Assembly (NCBI GenBank): GCA_018335875.1
Contig: JAGXRN010000056.1
Coordinates: forward strand, 1 to 48,127
DNA: 48,127 bases
Origin: Dethiobacter sp.
GTDB taxonomy: Bacteria > Bacillota > Dethiobacteria > Dethiobacterales > Dethiobacteraceae
Reading direction: 5' to 3'
The first letter of the stretch is position 1; every line of letters begins with the position of its first letter. Positions 30,711-39,961 of this stretch are shown here, piece after piece. The notes under the pieces were generated by a model that had not been told where the DNA came from, ran no database searches, and saw only the letters and a program-made list of their open reading frames with translations. The translations under genes were made by a program, and so were the position numbers.

Positions 30711-33626
30711 TTAAGCCTTGGGCTTTGAGTCTTCTTTGCTCTCTTTGGCAGGGGTAGCCACCAGTACTGCAGGTGTACCGCCTGCAATAAGTTTAAGTGA
30801 GTGACGGTTTAAAACCAGTTGGGTTGCTCCGCTTTCTGCTGCTTCCAGCTTAACGCGGGCCTGGACTTTGCTCTTGGCAATGACAGCACCGCCTGCTTTT
30901 TTGTCGGCCAGTGTAAATGTTACAGTATAAATGCCCGGTGTGTCAAATTTAGCATGAAACTCCAGGTTTAAGGCAAACTCCCTGTCAAGTTGAAAGCCCT
31001 CGGCCGGGCCCCAAAAGCCCTGCAGCAGCGTATCATACAGCTGACCCTTGCTGTCAGCGGCAAGCAGCTGCGCTTTTGACCTTGCCGGACGCCTGGTTAT
31101 CACTGTATAGAGAGTGGCACTTTCATAGCCTAAGTCTTTGACCTTTTTACTGCTTAGTGTGATATTTAAAACCGTGCCTGTTTCACTTCCGGCCACAAAT
31201 ACCAAACCCTCTGTGTCCGCCGCTATCTCATAGGTTGATACCTCAGGCTGTGCTTCCACTGTTATTAAAACAATACCGGAGGTGATAATATTAGATTCAT
31301 CATTTAAGTCTGCCAGTGTAAATGTAATGGTGTAGCTGCCCACTGTGTCAAATTTTACATTAATTTCCATGGTGGTATTAAAATCCCTGCTGACGGCAAA
31401 ACCAGTGACGGCTCCCCAGTAGCCCAGCACTGCAGCATCATAAACCCTTCCCCTGCTGCTTCTGGCAAAAAGCTGCGCCTTGGCATCCACCGGCCGCCCT
31501 GTTACAGCCACATTAAGCCTGACGTTGTCGTAACCAAAATCCTTAACCTCTCTGGTCCTGAGAGTGACGGGCAAGCTTGTTGTTTTTTCAGGGTCGGCCA
31601 CAAATTTTAATCCTTTGGTGTTGCAGACAAATTCATATTCAGATGCCTGGGGGATAGCGAAGACCCTGATGACTTTGGTGAGGCAGGCGATCTGGAAACC
31701 GTTACCTGAGTCTGTCAGTGAAAAACGGATTGTGTAGTAACCGGGTTTATTAAATTTGGCATTGAAGTCGATGGCATGGTTATACTCCGTGCCGAGGCTG
31801 AAATACTCCTGCACATCATTTGTGGCGGCAGCATCATATACTCCACCGTGGCTGTCCGCTGCCAGCAACTGTGCTCTGCCATCGTGGGGCCGGTCTATAA
31901 TGTCAGTGGTAAGCTTAACACTATTATACCCTATGTCTTTAACTTCTTTTGTCATGATAACCAAAGGAATAACCGTCCCGGTTTCGCTGCCCGCCAAAAA
32001 TTTAAGGGCTGACGTATCAGCAGACAATTCATACTTCGAAGCCTCGGGGAGCTTTTGTACTGAGAAATTTACACTGTGCTCTGCAATAAGCTCCGCCTCG
32101 TTGTCTAAGTTAACCAGGGTAAAACTCAGGCTATATTCCCCTGTTTTATCAAAACATGATTCAAATTCAATTGTTTTATTGTGGTCTTTACTGAGCGGGA
32201 AACCATTGGCCCTGTCAAAGTAGCCTAGAATTGCCGCATCCTGCGGATATCCCCTGCTGTCTTGGGTCTGCAGCCGGACTTCCGCTCCTGCAGGGTTTTT
32301 TAACACACGCACATTAAACCTTACTCTCTCATACCCAAAATCATTAACCTCCGCCGCCCGTACTGTGACAGGCAACGGGATGGCAGTGCCGGCCACAAAC
32401 TTTAGTCCTGCTGTATCACATGTTACCTTATATGATGAGACTTTCTGCTGGGGCCGGACTTGCATACTTGTACTGGCTGCCGCCGCAATTTCAGCGTTGT
32501 TTTCAAGGTCTACCAGGATAAAGGAAATTGTGTAAGCACCAGGTTTATCAAACCAGGTACTTAATTCTATGTCTTCACTGTAATCTTTAGTCATGGCAAA
32601 ACCTTCATCAGGTGCAATACAGCCCAAAGCAGCGGCGTCATATGCCAGGCCTTTTTTATCCTTTGTCATCAGCCGTACTGTGGAACCTGGCGGCTTATCA
32701 GTCACTGCCACATTCAGTTTAGCTCTTCCATAGCCAAAATCCCGGATTTCCTTGGGCCTGATTTTCAAAGTAAGGGGTCCGCCCTCATTACTTTCGGCAA
32801 CAGTACTCTCTCCCCCTGCTGTACAATCAATTATGTAAACAGAGACTTGCGGTGGTTCCTGCACTGTTACGCTGCAGTGTGCCGAGCCGGCACCGTTTGC
32901 GGCAGTCACACTGATGGTGGCAGTGCCGGGTCCCACAGGGCTGACTATCCCACTGTCGGAAACAACTGCCACCTCTTCATTGTCCGACTTCCAGACAACA
33001 GAGTTGTCTTTTAAAGTTTCAGGTATTATTACAACTGCTGTCAGTTCCAGCCAGAGCCTTTTTGCCTGCTCATCCAGTTCCGCCGGTGTGCCTGTGTTAT
33101 AGATGACAAAGTCTGCCTGTTTGGCCTTCTCAGCCAGCGACATCTGGGCCTTGACACGCAGGCGCGCTTCATTTTCTGTCAGATTATCTCTTTTCATCAT
33201 TCTTTTCAGTTGAGTAGCCTCATCGGTGACCACAACCAGCACTTTGTCGGCCACTCTGTCCAAACCCACTTCATAGAGCAGAGGAACCTCCAACAAAGCT
33301 ACCTTAGCCCCGCTTTGCCTGGCTTTTATTATTTGCTGGTCGATTAGCTTTCTTATCTGCGGATGAGTGATTGCCTCCAGCACATGCCTCTCATTTGGAT
33401 CGTTAAAGATAACAGATGCCAGGGCGTGCCTGTTCAGCTGCCTGTCAAAATAGAGTACTCCAGGGCCGAAATGAGATACAATGGCCTGCCAGGCAGGCTT
33501 CCCCGGCTGTACCACCTCTCGTGCCAGGCGGTCTGCATCAATACGATACGCTCCCATTTTTTCAAATATTGCTGCTGCAGTTGACTTACCAGTGGCTATT
33601 CCCCCGGTTAGCCCTAATATTAGCAT
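30711..33626 (-). CDS. coaE: Dephospho-CoA kinase fused to Big2 and five Ig-like repeats
   Basis: Residues 1-195 are a full dephospho-CoA kinase, the last step of CoA synthesis (dephospho-CoA + ATP to CoA). The P-loop is GGIATGKS at 8-15, followed by YRIDADRLAREV, and LLEVPLLYEVGL at 111-123. The chain then continues in frame for about 775 residues. Residues 195-257 are a Big2 (bacterial Ig-like) domain lacking its first strands. From 261 to about 928 there are five repeats of about 133 residues, each with a DFGY-type strand, a YDAA-type turn and a KFDxPGxYTxxF end. The final 40 residues begin another Big2 (SLKLIAGGTPAVL) and stop. No signal peptide or anchor is visible, unusual for such adhesin-like repeats. 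Start ATG 33626 has AAAGGAGG at 10 bases. Normal CoaE has about 200 residues. Confidence 0.85.
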   Translation of the reverse strand: MLILGLTGGIATGKSTAAAIFEKMGAYRIDADRLAREVVQPGKPAWQAIVSHFGPGVLYFDRQLNRHALASVIFNDPNERHVLEAITHPQIRKLIDQQIIKARQSGAKVALLEVPLLYEVGLDRVADKVLVVVTDEATQLKRMMKRDNLTENEARLRVKAQMSLAEKAKQADFVIYNTGTPAELDEQAKRLWLELTAVVIIPETLKDNSVVWKSDNEEVAVVSDSGIVSPVGPGTATISVTAANGAGSAHCSVTVQEPPQVSVYIIDCTAGGESTVAESNEGGPLTLKIRPKEIRDFGYGRAKLNVAVTDKPPGSTVRLMTKDKKGLAYDAAALGCIAPDEGFAMTKDYSEDIELSTWFDKPGAYTISFILVDLENNAEIAAAASTSMQVRPQQKVSSYKVTCDTAGLKFVAGTAIPLPVTVRAAEVNDFGYERVRFNVRVLKNPAGAEVRLQTQDSRGYPQDAAILGYFDRANGFPLSKDHNKTIEFESCFDKTGEYSLSFTLVNLDNEAELIAEHSVNFSVQKLPEASKYELSADTSALKFLAGSETGTVIPLVIMTKEVKDIGYNSVKLTTDIIDRPHDGRAQLLAADSHGGVYDAAATNDVQEYFSLGTEYNHAIDFNAKFNKPGYYTIRFSLTDSGNGFQIACLTKVIRVFAIPQASEYEFVCNTKGLKFVADPEKTTSLPVTLRTREVKDFGYDNVRLNVAVTGRPVDAKAQLFARSSRGRVYDAAVLGYWGAVTGFAVSRDFNTTMEINVKFDTVGSYTITFTLADLNDESNIITSGIVLITVEAQPEVSTYEIAADTEGLVFVAGSETGTVLNITLSSKKVKDLGYESATLYTVITRRPARSKAQLLAADSKGQLYDTLLQGFWGPAEGFQLDREFALNLEFHAKFDTPGIYTVTFTLADKKAGGAVIAKSKVQARVKLEAAESGATQLVLNRHSLKLIAGGTPAVLVATPAKESKEDSKPKA

Positions 33627-33653
33627 AATAGCAGTTCCTCCTTTCACAAAACT

Positions 33654-33684
33654 ATTATATCAGAATTTAACACTGATAAGTCAA
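33654..33684 (-). promoter_or_regulatory. Sigma-A-like promoter of the coaE fusion gene
   Basis: On the minus strand TTGACT (33684-33679), a 19-base spacer and TATAAT (33659-33654) precede the coaE ATG by 27 bases. The long spacer predicts modest strength. It lies immediately after a terminator, so the gene starts its own transcription unit. Confidence 0.62.
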
Positions 33685-33722
33685 CAAAAAATAGCCGCAG
33701 GCCGTGCTGCGGCTATTTTTTT
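33685..33722. terminator. Bidirectional terminator between fadE and coaE units
   Basis: ATAGCCGCAG (33691-33700), loop GCCGTG and CTGCGGCTAT (33707-33716) form a perfect 10-bp stem with T-runs on both sides. On the minus strand it ends the fadN-fadA-fadE operon, 12 bases after its last stop. Confidence 0.88.
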
Positions 33723-33733
33723 ACTATTAATTT

Positions 33734-35509
33734 TTACATTACAGTGTATTTATTGGCTTGATAAACAGTATCGGCTATCTCGCGCTTCAGTATATAGCCG
33801 TTTACGGGCTCGAAACGTGTCATTTTGCGCAGGATAGACAGCAGTGTGCGCTTGGTATCCCCTTCTTCCATGGCAGCGATAACTTCCCTGGCCCAGGCAT
33901 CAAACTTGGGCATCAGGTCATTAACATAGCATGTGGTCATTTTCATGGTCAGAGATGCCGCGGCTTCGCCTTTGGCAGCCAGTATTTTCTTGGAGCGCAA
34001 GAGCGCGCTCTCGGCGCCAAAGATTTCACACACCATGTCGGCCATGCGGCCCAGTATCTCCTGCTCGTCGGCAAGCTTTTTGCCGTATTTCTGGGCGGCT
34101 GTGCCGGAGAGCATGAGGAATACTTTCTTCAGATTTTCAACGGCCAGGGTTTCAGCAGCCAGGGGCTCGTCTGAATCGTCGGACATGATTGGCATTAACA
34201 GCTCTTCCTGCAGCTTCATGGCAGCCTGGATGAGAGGTATTTCACCTTTTTGTGCCTTGCGCAGCAGCGTGGCAGGGATGATAAGGCGGTTGATTTCGTT
34301 TGTCCCCTCAAAGAGGCGGTTAATCCTGCTGTCGCGGTAGGCCTGCTCAATATGGTACTCCTGGCTGTAGCCGTAACCTCCGTGGATTTGAACTCCCTCG
34401 TCCACGACAAAGTCCAGGCCTTCTGAACCATAGATTTTTGCCACCGAACATTCAATGGCATATTCACCGATACCCTCAGCTACTTTCTGACCTGCATCAT
34501 CCCCGTCAAGGTCCAGCGTATAGAGGCGGTCCTGAATCATGCCGCCGGTGCGGTAGCACATGCTTTCGGCAACATAGGCCCGGATGGCCATATCAGCGAT
34601 TTTATTCTTGATCAGCCCGAAATTTGAGATGGGCATTTTAAACTGGATACGCTCCTTGGCGTACTTGGCTGAGATCTCCAAGGCATTTTTCATGCCACCG
34701 ACACAGCCAACACCAAGCTTAAAGCGTCCGATATTGAGGACGTTGAGGGCCACCTGGTGACCCTGGCCAACCTTCCAGAGCACATTTTCCACCGGCACTA
34801 AAACATCCTCCAAAATCACTGAGCAGGTGGAAGAACCTTTGATTCCCATCTTGTGCTCTTCCGGGCCAATGGTAACTCCCGGCGTGTGGCGGTCCACTAT
34901 AAATGCTGTAAAGTGCTCACCGTCCACCTTGGCATAAGTTACAATCACGTCGGCCCAGGATGCATTGGTAATAAACTGCTTGGTACCGTTTAAAATATAG
35001 TGCTTGCCGTCTTCTGTCAGCACAGCCTTGGTCTTGGCGTTGAGGGCGTCTGAACCTGCTTCGGGTTCAGTCAGGGCGTAAGCGGCAATTTTTTCACCGC
35101 TTGCCAGGCCGGGAAGGTAGCGTGATTTTTGGTCTTCGTTGCCAAAGTAGAGTATGGGTAGTGTGCCAATTCCGGTGTGGGCGCCAAAAGCAACGTTAAA
35201 AGACCCGCCGCCGGAAATATTCTCGGTGATAATCAGGGAGGCGATTTTATCCATCTCAGCGCCGCCGTATTTTTCCGGGATTTCACTGCCTAGCATCCCC
35301 AAATCACCTACTTCACGCAGGAGTGCCACTGTGACGCCATCTCCCATGTTTTCAATGGCATCCCTCCTGGGAACAACTTTTTCTGTAATAAAGCTGGATA
35401 CAGTGCTGGCAACCATCTTGTGCAGGTCATCAAAATCCTCAGGGGTAAAAACGTCAGACGGGTCTGTTTGTGAAAGCAGAAACGCCCCGCCCTTAATTAA
35501 TTCACTCAT
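33734..35509 (-). CDS. fadE: Acyl-CoA dehydrogenase, FadE (YusJ) type
   Basis: FAD enzyme that oxidises fatty acyl-CoA to trans-2-enoyl-CoA, first step of beta-oxidation. The 591 residues match the long clostridial/bacillar FadE (about 594 in Bacillus subtilis). The acyl-CoA dehydrogenase core (about 25-420) shows AYALTEPEAGSDA, HKMGIKGSSTCSV and the catalytic glutamate in RLFEGTNEINRL. An extra C-terminal domain (about 430-590) is typical of this type. ATG 35509 has AAAGGAG at 10 bases. It is the third gene of a fadN-fadA-fadE operon, 24 bases after fadA. Electrons should pass to an electron-transfer flavoprotein encoded elsewhere. Confidence 0.92.
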   Translation of the reverse strand: MSELIKGGAFLLSQTDPSDVFTPEDFDDLHKMVASTVSSFITEKVVPRRDAIENMGDGVTVALLREVGDLGMLGSEIPEKYGGAEMDKIASLIITENISGGGSFNVAFGAHTGIGTLPILYFGNEDQKSRYLPGLASGEKIAAYALTEPEAGSDALNAKTKAVLTEDGKHYILNGTKQFITNASWADVIVTYAKVDGEHFTAFIVDRHTPGVTIGPEEHKMGIKGSSTCSVILEDVLVPVENVLWKVGQGHQVALNVLNIGRFKLGVGCVGGMKNALEISAKYAKERIQFKMPISNFGLIKNKIADMAIRAYVAESMCYRTGGMIQDRLYTLDLDGDDAGQKVAEGIGEYAIECSVAKIYGSEGLDFVVDEGVQIHGGYGYSQEYHIEQAYRDSRINRLFEGTNEINRLIIPATLLRKAQKGEIPLIQAAMKLQEELLMPIMSDDSDEPLAAETLAVENLKKVFLMLSGTAAQKYGKKLADEQEILGRMADMVCEIFGAESALLRSKKILAAKGEAAASLTMKMTTCYVNDLMPKFDAWAREVIAAMEEGDTKRTLLSILRKMTRFEPVNGYILKREIADTVYQANKYTVM

Positions 35510-35533
35510 CTCTTTTCTCTCCTTTCGTGCGGG

Positions 35534-36709
35534 TCAGACCCGCTCAATTAAGCCTGCGGCGCCCATGCCGCCGCCGATGCACATGCTTACAACACCATAA
35601 CGTCCGCCGCGCCGCTCAAGTTCCGCCAAAAGCGTCACTGTCAGTTTGGCCCCGGTGCAGCCAAGCGGATGGCCAAGAGCGATTGCTCCACCGTTGACGT
35701 TAACTTTTTCTTCATCCAGGCCCAGCGTTTTAACTACTGCCAGCGCCTGGGCGGCAAATGCCTCATTGAGTTCAAAAAGGTCAATGTCATCTTTGCTGAT
35801 ACCGGCCTGGGCCAGCAGTTTTGGTATGGCCACAACAGGACCTATGCCCATCACATCCGCCTCCACTCCGCCCACGGCATAGCCGCGAAAGACGGCAAGC
35901 GGTTTGAGTCCGAGTTCTTCAGCCTTTTCACGGGACATAATCATGACAGCTGCCGCACCGTCACTGGTTTGTGAGGAGTTTCCCGCCGTCACAGTACCTC
36001 CCTGCATGAAAGCAGGCCTCAGAGCCGCCAGTCCTTCCATGGTTGTATCCGGCCTCACACCGTCATCAACGGAAAACACTTCTTCTTTAACCACAAGGCG
36101 CCCTTTTTTGTCAAAGGATTTAATCCTGACAGGTACAGGCACTGTTTCAGCGCTGAATTTTCCCGCGGCAATGGCAGCAGCAGCATTGCGGTTGCTGCGC
36201 ACGGCGAAGCGGTCCTGGTCTTCCCTGGTTATATTATAGCGCTCTGCCACCCGCTCGGCAGTTAGCCCCATGGAGATATATGCCTGGGGGTAGTCGGCCA
36301 TCAGTGTGGGGTTTGGCGCAATTTTGTTGCCGCCCATGGGGACAATACTCATACTCTCCACCCCGCCGGCAATCACTGTTTCGCAGATTCCAGTCTGAAC
36401 TTTGGCCGCAGCCAGGGCAATACTTTCAAGGCCTGAGGAGCAAAAACGGTTCACTGTCATGCCCGATACCTCAGCCGGTATCTTGGCGCGCAGTGATGCG
36501 ATACGCGCTACGTTCATGCCCTGTTCGGCTTCGGGAAAGGCGCAGCCCAGGATAATATCGTCAACGACTTCGGGTTTTACACCCGCCCTGCGTATTGCTT
36601 CACCAAGCACGAGAGCCGCCAAATCATCGGGACGGGTTTCTTTTAGCCCGCCCCTTTTGGCTCTTCCCACAGGGGTGCGGACTGCAGCGACAATCACCGC
36701 CTCTTTCAT
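35534..36709 (-). CDS. fadA: Acetyl-CoA acyltransferase (thiolase), FadA type
   Basis: Thiolase that splits 3-ketoacyl-CoA with CoA to give acetyl-CoA and a shortened acyl-CoA, last step of beta-oxidation. The 391 residues carry the nucleophile C90 ([11 protein letters not shown]), the [13 protein letters not shown] loop, the histidine in [14 protein letters not shown] and the second cysteine in CIGGGMG. The start ATG 36709 has AAGGAGG at 8 bases; the open frame to 36763 lacks a ribosome site and covers an inverted repeat. It sits between fadN and fadE as in the fadNAE operon of Bacillus subtilis. Confidence 0.94.
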   Translation of the reverse strand: MKEAVIVAAVRTPVGRAKRGGLKETRPDDLAALVLGEAIRRAGVKPEVVDDIILGCAFPEAEQGMNVARIASLRAKIPAEVSGMTVNRFCSSGLESIALAAAKVQTGICETVIAGGVESMSIVPMGGNKIAPNPTLMADYPQAYISMGLTAERVAERYNITREDQDRFAVRSNRNAAAAIAAGKFSAETVPVPVRIKSFDKKGRLVVKEEVFSVDDGVRPDTTMEGLAALRPAFMQGGTVTAGNSSQTSDGAAAVMIMSREKAEELGLKPLAVFRGYAVGGVEADVMGIGPVVAIPKLLAQAGISKDDIDLFELNEAFAAQALAVVKTLGLDEEKVNVNGGAIALGHPLGCTGAKLTVTLLAELERRGGRYGVVSMCIGGGMGAAGLIERV

Positions 36710-36730
36710 AACAATCCCTCCTTGTAAGGT

Positions 36731-36785
36731 AAGGGGACACACCCCTAATTTATAGCGTAACAAGTGGGCTGGGGAATGTCCCCTT
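36731..36785. repeat. AAGGGGACA inverted repeat in the fadN-fadA gap
   Basis: AAGGGGACA (36731-36739) and TGTCCCCTT (36777-36785) are perfect 9-bp inverted repeats with further nested C/G-rich pairing inside. The unit nearly fills the 80-base gap between the two genes. It looks like a small REP/MITE-like element of a type scattered through clostridial genomes, or an intra-operon mRNA stem. Confidence 0.65.
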
Positions 36786-36789
36786 TTGA

Positions 36790-39192
36790 TTAATTGCGCA
36801 GCGGCTTGCCTGTCTTGAGCAGGTAGGTCATCCGCTCCTGGGTCTTGCGCTGTTCACAGAGGTGGACAAACGCTTCACGCTCAAGATCAAGCAGGTACTG
36901 CTCTGTAACCCAGGTGTTGGCGGAAGCTTTTCCCCCGCACATAACGTATGCCAGCTTTTCACCCAGGTAGGCGTCATACTCTGAGATATAACGTCCTTCT
37001 TTCATATTGTAGATAGCGGCCTGCAGCGCGGCAAACCCGGTCTCGCCAACAACCCTTATCTTGCGCGGGACAGGGGGCTTATAGCCCCGGGCAGCCAGTT
37101 CCAGCACAGCCTGCTTTGCATCGTAGACCAGATTGTCCTGATTGGCCACAAACCCGTCGCTCTGTCTTGCATAGCCTAGCTTAACGGCTTCTTTGGCGCT
37201 GGTGCTTACTTTAGCCTGTGAAACTGTCATGAAGGCTGAGCTGACAAAAGGCAGGAGATCCACTGCTTCGTTATCCATTACATTTTCCACACTGCGCAAT
37301 ACCATCTCTTTGACGCCGCCGCCGGCCGGGATAACTCCAACGCCGAGCTCGACAAGGCCCATGTATGTTTCTGCCGACGCCAGTATCCTGTCGCTGTGAG
37401 CCAGTATCTCGTAGCCGCCGCCTAGGGCCATGCCGTGGGGCGCCGCCACCACAGGCTTCTGACAGTATTTTAGCTTCATCATGGCCTGGTGCAATGCCCG
37501 CACACTCATGTCGATCTCATCGAATTCATCGGCTTGAGCCGACATAAGAACAAGCATCAGGTTGGCGCCCACACAGAAGTTTTTAGCCAGGCTTGTAATT
37601 ACAAGGCCGTCAAAGCTCTTTTCCACCTCATCCACTGCTTTTGAAATCATGGATATGACGTCAGGCCCAATCGCCTGGCGCACGGGATGCAATTCCAGGC
37701 AAGCCACTCCATCCCCCATATCAATCAGGCTGACGGCGGAGTTGCCTTTGACCACTTTTCCTTTTTCTTTGAGCTCAGGTAGATTTATTGTGCCAAAAAG
37801 CGGCTCCATTTCCCGGTAAGACTTCAACTTAAAATCATAGAAATATGTTTTACCGTCTTCTTTTTTGTAGAAGGAGTCACACCCAGACGCCAGCATGTCG
37901 GCAACAAGCGCCGGCACGGCAAGCCCGTCCTGCTCAATCCGCTCCGCCATTTCCCTGACGCCTATCACATCCCAGGACTCAAAAGGCCCAAGTTCCCAGT
38001 TGAAACCCCAGCGCATGGCACGGTCAACAGAGACGATGTCGTCGGCAATTTCTTTCGCTTTAACCGCAGAGTAAATTAATGAATCGCGGGAAGCCTTCCA
38101 ACTGAAGCTGCTCCCTTTATCGCCTGCTTTGAGCAGGGCTTTGATTCTCTCCGGAAGCGGACCGGCGGCTTTGGCAGCCTCAATACTTTTGAAGCTTATT
38201 TTCTTTTGCTCTCCATATTCAAGAGTATCGATGTCAAGTGAAAGTATATCTTTCTTGCCGCCGCCTTTGACTTTTTTGTAAAAACCCTGGCCTGTCTTAT
38301 CTCCAAGCCAGCGCCTGTTTAACATTTCCTGCAGAAATTCGGGGAGCTTGAATGCCTCCACTTCCCACTCTTCAGTAACCTTGTCGCCCACATTTTTTGC
38401 GACATTTAAAAATATGTCCAGCCCCACCAGGTCAAGTGTGCGGAAAGTGGCGCTTTTCGCGCGTCCTGTCACCGGACCTGTGAGCGCGTCCACTTCCTCC
38501 ACGCTCAGGCCCTCTGATTTCATGGCCCTCAGCACAGCCAGCAGCCCGTATGTCCCTATGCGGTTGCCGATGAAGTTCGGCGTGTCTTTGGCAACCACAA
38601 CCCCTTTACCCAGTACCCGGGAAGAGAAATCCTTCATAAATTCCACGATTGCAGGGTCAGTATCTTTTCCGGGAACAATCTCCATCAGCTTCATGTAGCG
38701 GGGAGGGTTAAAAAAGTGTGTGCCAAGAAACATCTTCCTGAATTCAGGCGAACAGTCGGCCACCATCTCATTTACCGATAAACCTGATGTATTGGTAGTA
38801 ACAATTGTGCCTGGCTTCCAGTTTTTTTCAACACGGGCAAAGAGGCCTTTTTTAATATCCATTCTCTCTGCCACAACTTCAATTACCCAATCAACACCGG
38901 AGATTTTATCTAAGTCATCTTCTAAGTTGCCAGCGGTCAGCAGCGCCAGGTCATCAACCTGGTAGAGCGGTGAGGGCCGCATTTTTTTCAGATTTTCAAT
39001 ACCATTGAGCGCCAGTTTGTTGCGAAACTTGGGGTCGTCCGGGGAAACCCCGGCTTTTTGTTCTTCCTCAGTCATTGCCCCAGGCACAATATCCAATACC
39101 AGGCAAGCTATTCCCACGTTCGCCAGATGAGCAGCTATGCTTGCGCCCATAGTCCCGGCCCCGAGGACCGCAGCAGTTCTTATCTTTCTCAT
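36790..39192 (-). CDS. fadN: 3-hydroxyacyl-CoA dehydrogenase/enoyl-CoA hydratase, FadN type
   Basis: Bifunctional beta-oxidation enzyme. The N-terminal 3-hydroxyacyl-CoA dehydrogenase half (about 1-400) has the NAD motif [25 protein letters not shown] and [12 protein letters not shown]. The enoyl-CoA hydratase/isomerase half (about 480-720) has FCVGANLML and [15 protein letters not shown]. The C-terminal part continues to about 800 residues, close to Bacillus subtilis FadN (about 789). I use ATG 39192: AAGGAGG is 7 bases before it but touches ATG 39198. It is the first gene of fadN-fadA-fadE and divergent from a MarR regulator. The domain order (dehydrogenase first) distinguishes it from the FadB/FadJ type. 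Confidence 0.93.
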   Translation of the reverse strand: MRKIRTAAVLGAGTMGASIAAHLANVGIACLVLDIVPGAMTEEEQKAGVSPDDPKFRNKLALNGIENLKKMRPSPLYQVDDLALLTAGNLEDDLDKISGVDWVIEVVAERMDIKKGLFARVEKNWKPGTIVTTNTSGLSVNEMVADCSPEFRKMFLGTHFFNPPRYMKLMEIVPGKDTDPAIVEFMKDFSSRVLGKGVVVAKDTPNFIGNRIGTYGLLAVLRAMKSEGLSVEEVDALTGPVTGRAKSATFRTLDLVGLDIFLNVAKNVGDKVTEEWEVEAFKLPEFLQEMLNRRWLGDKTGQGFYKKVKGGGKKDILSLDIDTLEYGEQKKISFKSIEAAKAAGPLPERIKALLKAGDKGSSFSWKASRDSLIYSAVKAKEIADDIVSVDRAMRWGFNWELGPFESWDVIGVREMAERIEQDGLAVPALVADMLASGCDSFYKKEDGKTYFYDFKLKSYREMEPLFGTINLPELKEKGKVVKGNSAVSLIDMGDGVACLELHPVRQAIGPDVISMISKAVDEVEKSFDGLVITSLAKNFCVGANLMLVLMSAQADEFDEIDMSVRALHQAMMKLKYCQKPVVAAPHGMALGGGYEILAHSDRILASAETYMGLVELGVGVIPAGGGVKEMVLRSVENVMDNEAVDLLPFVSSAFMTVSQAKVSTSAKEAVKLGYARQSDGFVANQDNLVYDAKQAVLELAARGYKPPVPRKIRVVGETGFAALQAAIYNMKEGRYISEYDAYLGEKLAYVMCGGKASANTWVTEQYLLDLEREAFVHLCEQRKTQERMTYLLKTGKPLRN

Positions 39193-39264
39193 CACCATTC
39201 CTCCTTTCGGATCTACACCTAATTGAGTAAGCCAGCTACCGTTCCCGCCTCACCTCCAAACATA

Positions 39265-39278
39265 TTTACATGTGTAAA
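39265..39278. promoter_or_regulatory. Candidate operator between fadN and the MarR gene
   Basis: TTTACA and TGTAAA are perfect inverted hexamers around a TG spacer, 73 bases ahead of fadN in the divergent region. MarR-type proteins bind short palindromes like this; binding is inferred. Confidence 0.4.
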
Positions 39279-39401
39279 ATATTTATTAAGTCAAATTCGT
39301 CGCTAGCACTAAAATTTCCTGCTAAATTAAAAATTTTTTTACTATTTATTTTCATATTATAAATATTGCATAATTGGTTGCTGGTTTTTTAAAATTGTAA
39401 G

Positions 39402-39410
39402 TGTTATAAT
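39402..39410 (+). promoter_or_regulatory. Extended -10 promoter of the MarR gene
   Basis: TGTTATAAT is a perfect extended -10 (TGn-TATAAT), 51 bases before the MarR ATG. A matching -35 is weak, which is normal for extended -10 promoters. Confidence 0.55.
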
Positions 39411-39461
39411 GAATAATAATTTACATTGAAATTAAGTTGGAAAGGGTGAATAAAACTTAAT

Positions 39462-39953
39462 ATGGAAGAAGATTACAGAGAAATAGAAACTTTTACAACC
39501 GCTATTCAGGAGGTTTTCCCCAAACTTATGCACTACCTGGAAACAGAAGAGATACGTGAACTTACTGGCCTTGGCATTACACCCGGACAGGTAAACGCAC
39601 TTTTAATTCTGTTCCTGCACGATGACCTGACCATGGGAGAGCTCAGTTCTGAAATCTACCTGGCTGAAAGCGCAGCTACGCGCCTGGTGGACCGCCTGGT
39701 GAAATTAAACCTGGTACGGCGTAAGGGCGATGAAAAGGACCGCCGTGTTGTCCGTGTTTACCTGACTTCCTACGGCAGGCAGCTGGCAAACCTGGTCTTC
39801 CAGCGCCGCTCCCTGCGTTTTCGCAACCTTGCCGAGCGCATATCTGCCAACGAACGTGAAATGCTCATCACATCTATGAGGGCCGTGCTGCGCGTATTTG
39901 AGGCTTTTGAAATCCAGGCTGCAAACAACCCAATGCCCCTTGATGCCGAGTAA
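39462..39953 (+). CDS. MarR-family transcriptional regulator
   Basis: 163-residue winged helix-turn-helix dimeric regulator. The core (about residues 40-120) shows PGQVNALLILFLHDDLTMGELS-type start, the recognition helix AESAATRLVDRLVKLNLV and the wing DEKDRRVVRVYLT, split here only for quotation. It is transcribed away from the fadN-fadA-fadE operon, so it is the most likely controller of that operon, perhaps sensing acyl-CoA. The ATG 39462 is preceded by GGAAAGGGTG at about 13 bases, a rather long spacing. Followed 8 bases later by the DUF1405 membrane protein on the same strand. Confidence 0.88.
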   Translation: MEEDYREIETFTTAIQEVFPKLMHYLETEEIRELTGLGITPGQVNALLILFLHDDLTMGELSSEIYLAESAATRLVDRLVKLNLVRRKGDEKDRRVVRVYLTSYGRQLANLVFQRRSLRFRNLAERISANEREMLITSMRAVLRVFEAFEIQAANNPMPLDAE

Positions 39954-39961
39954 ACAATCGA

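Noticed and set aside
30711-33647. CoaE-Ig fusion as a simple frameshift or missed stop between two genes
   Set aside because: There is no ribosome site or start codon near the junction (about 33040), and the Big2 part lacks its own beginning, so it was not a separate gene read through. Misassembly remains possible and is named as a test.
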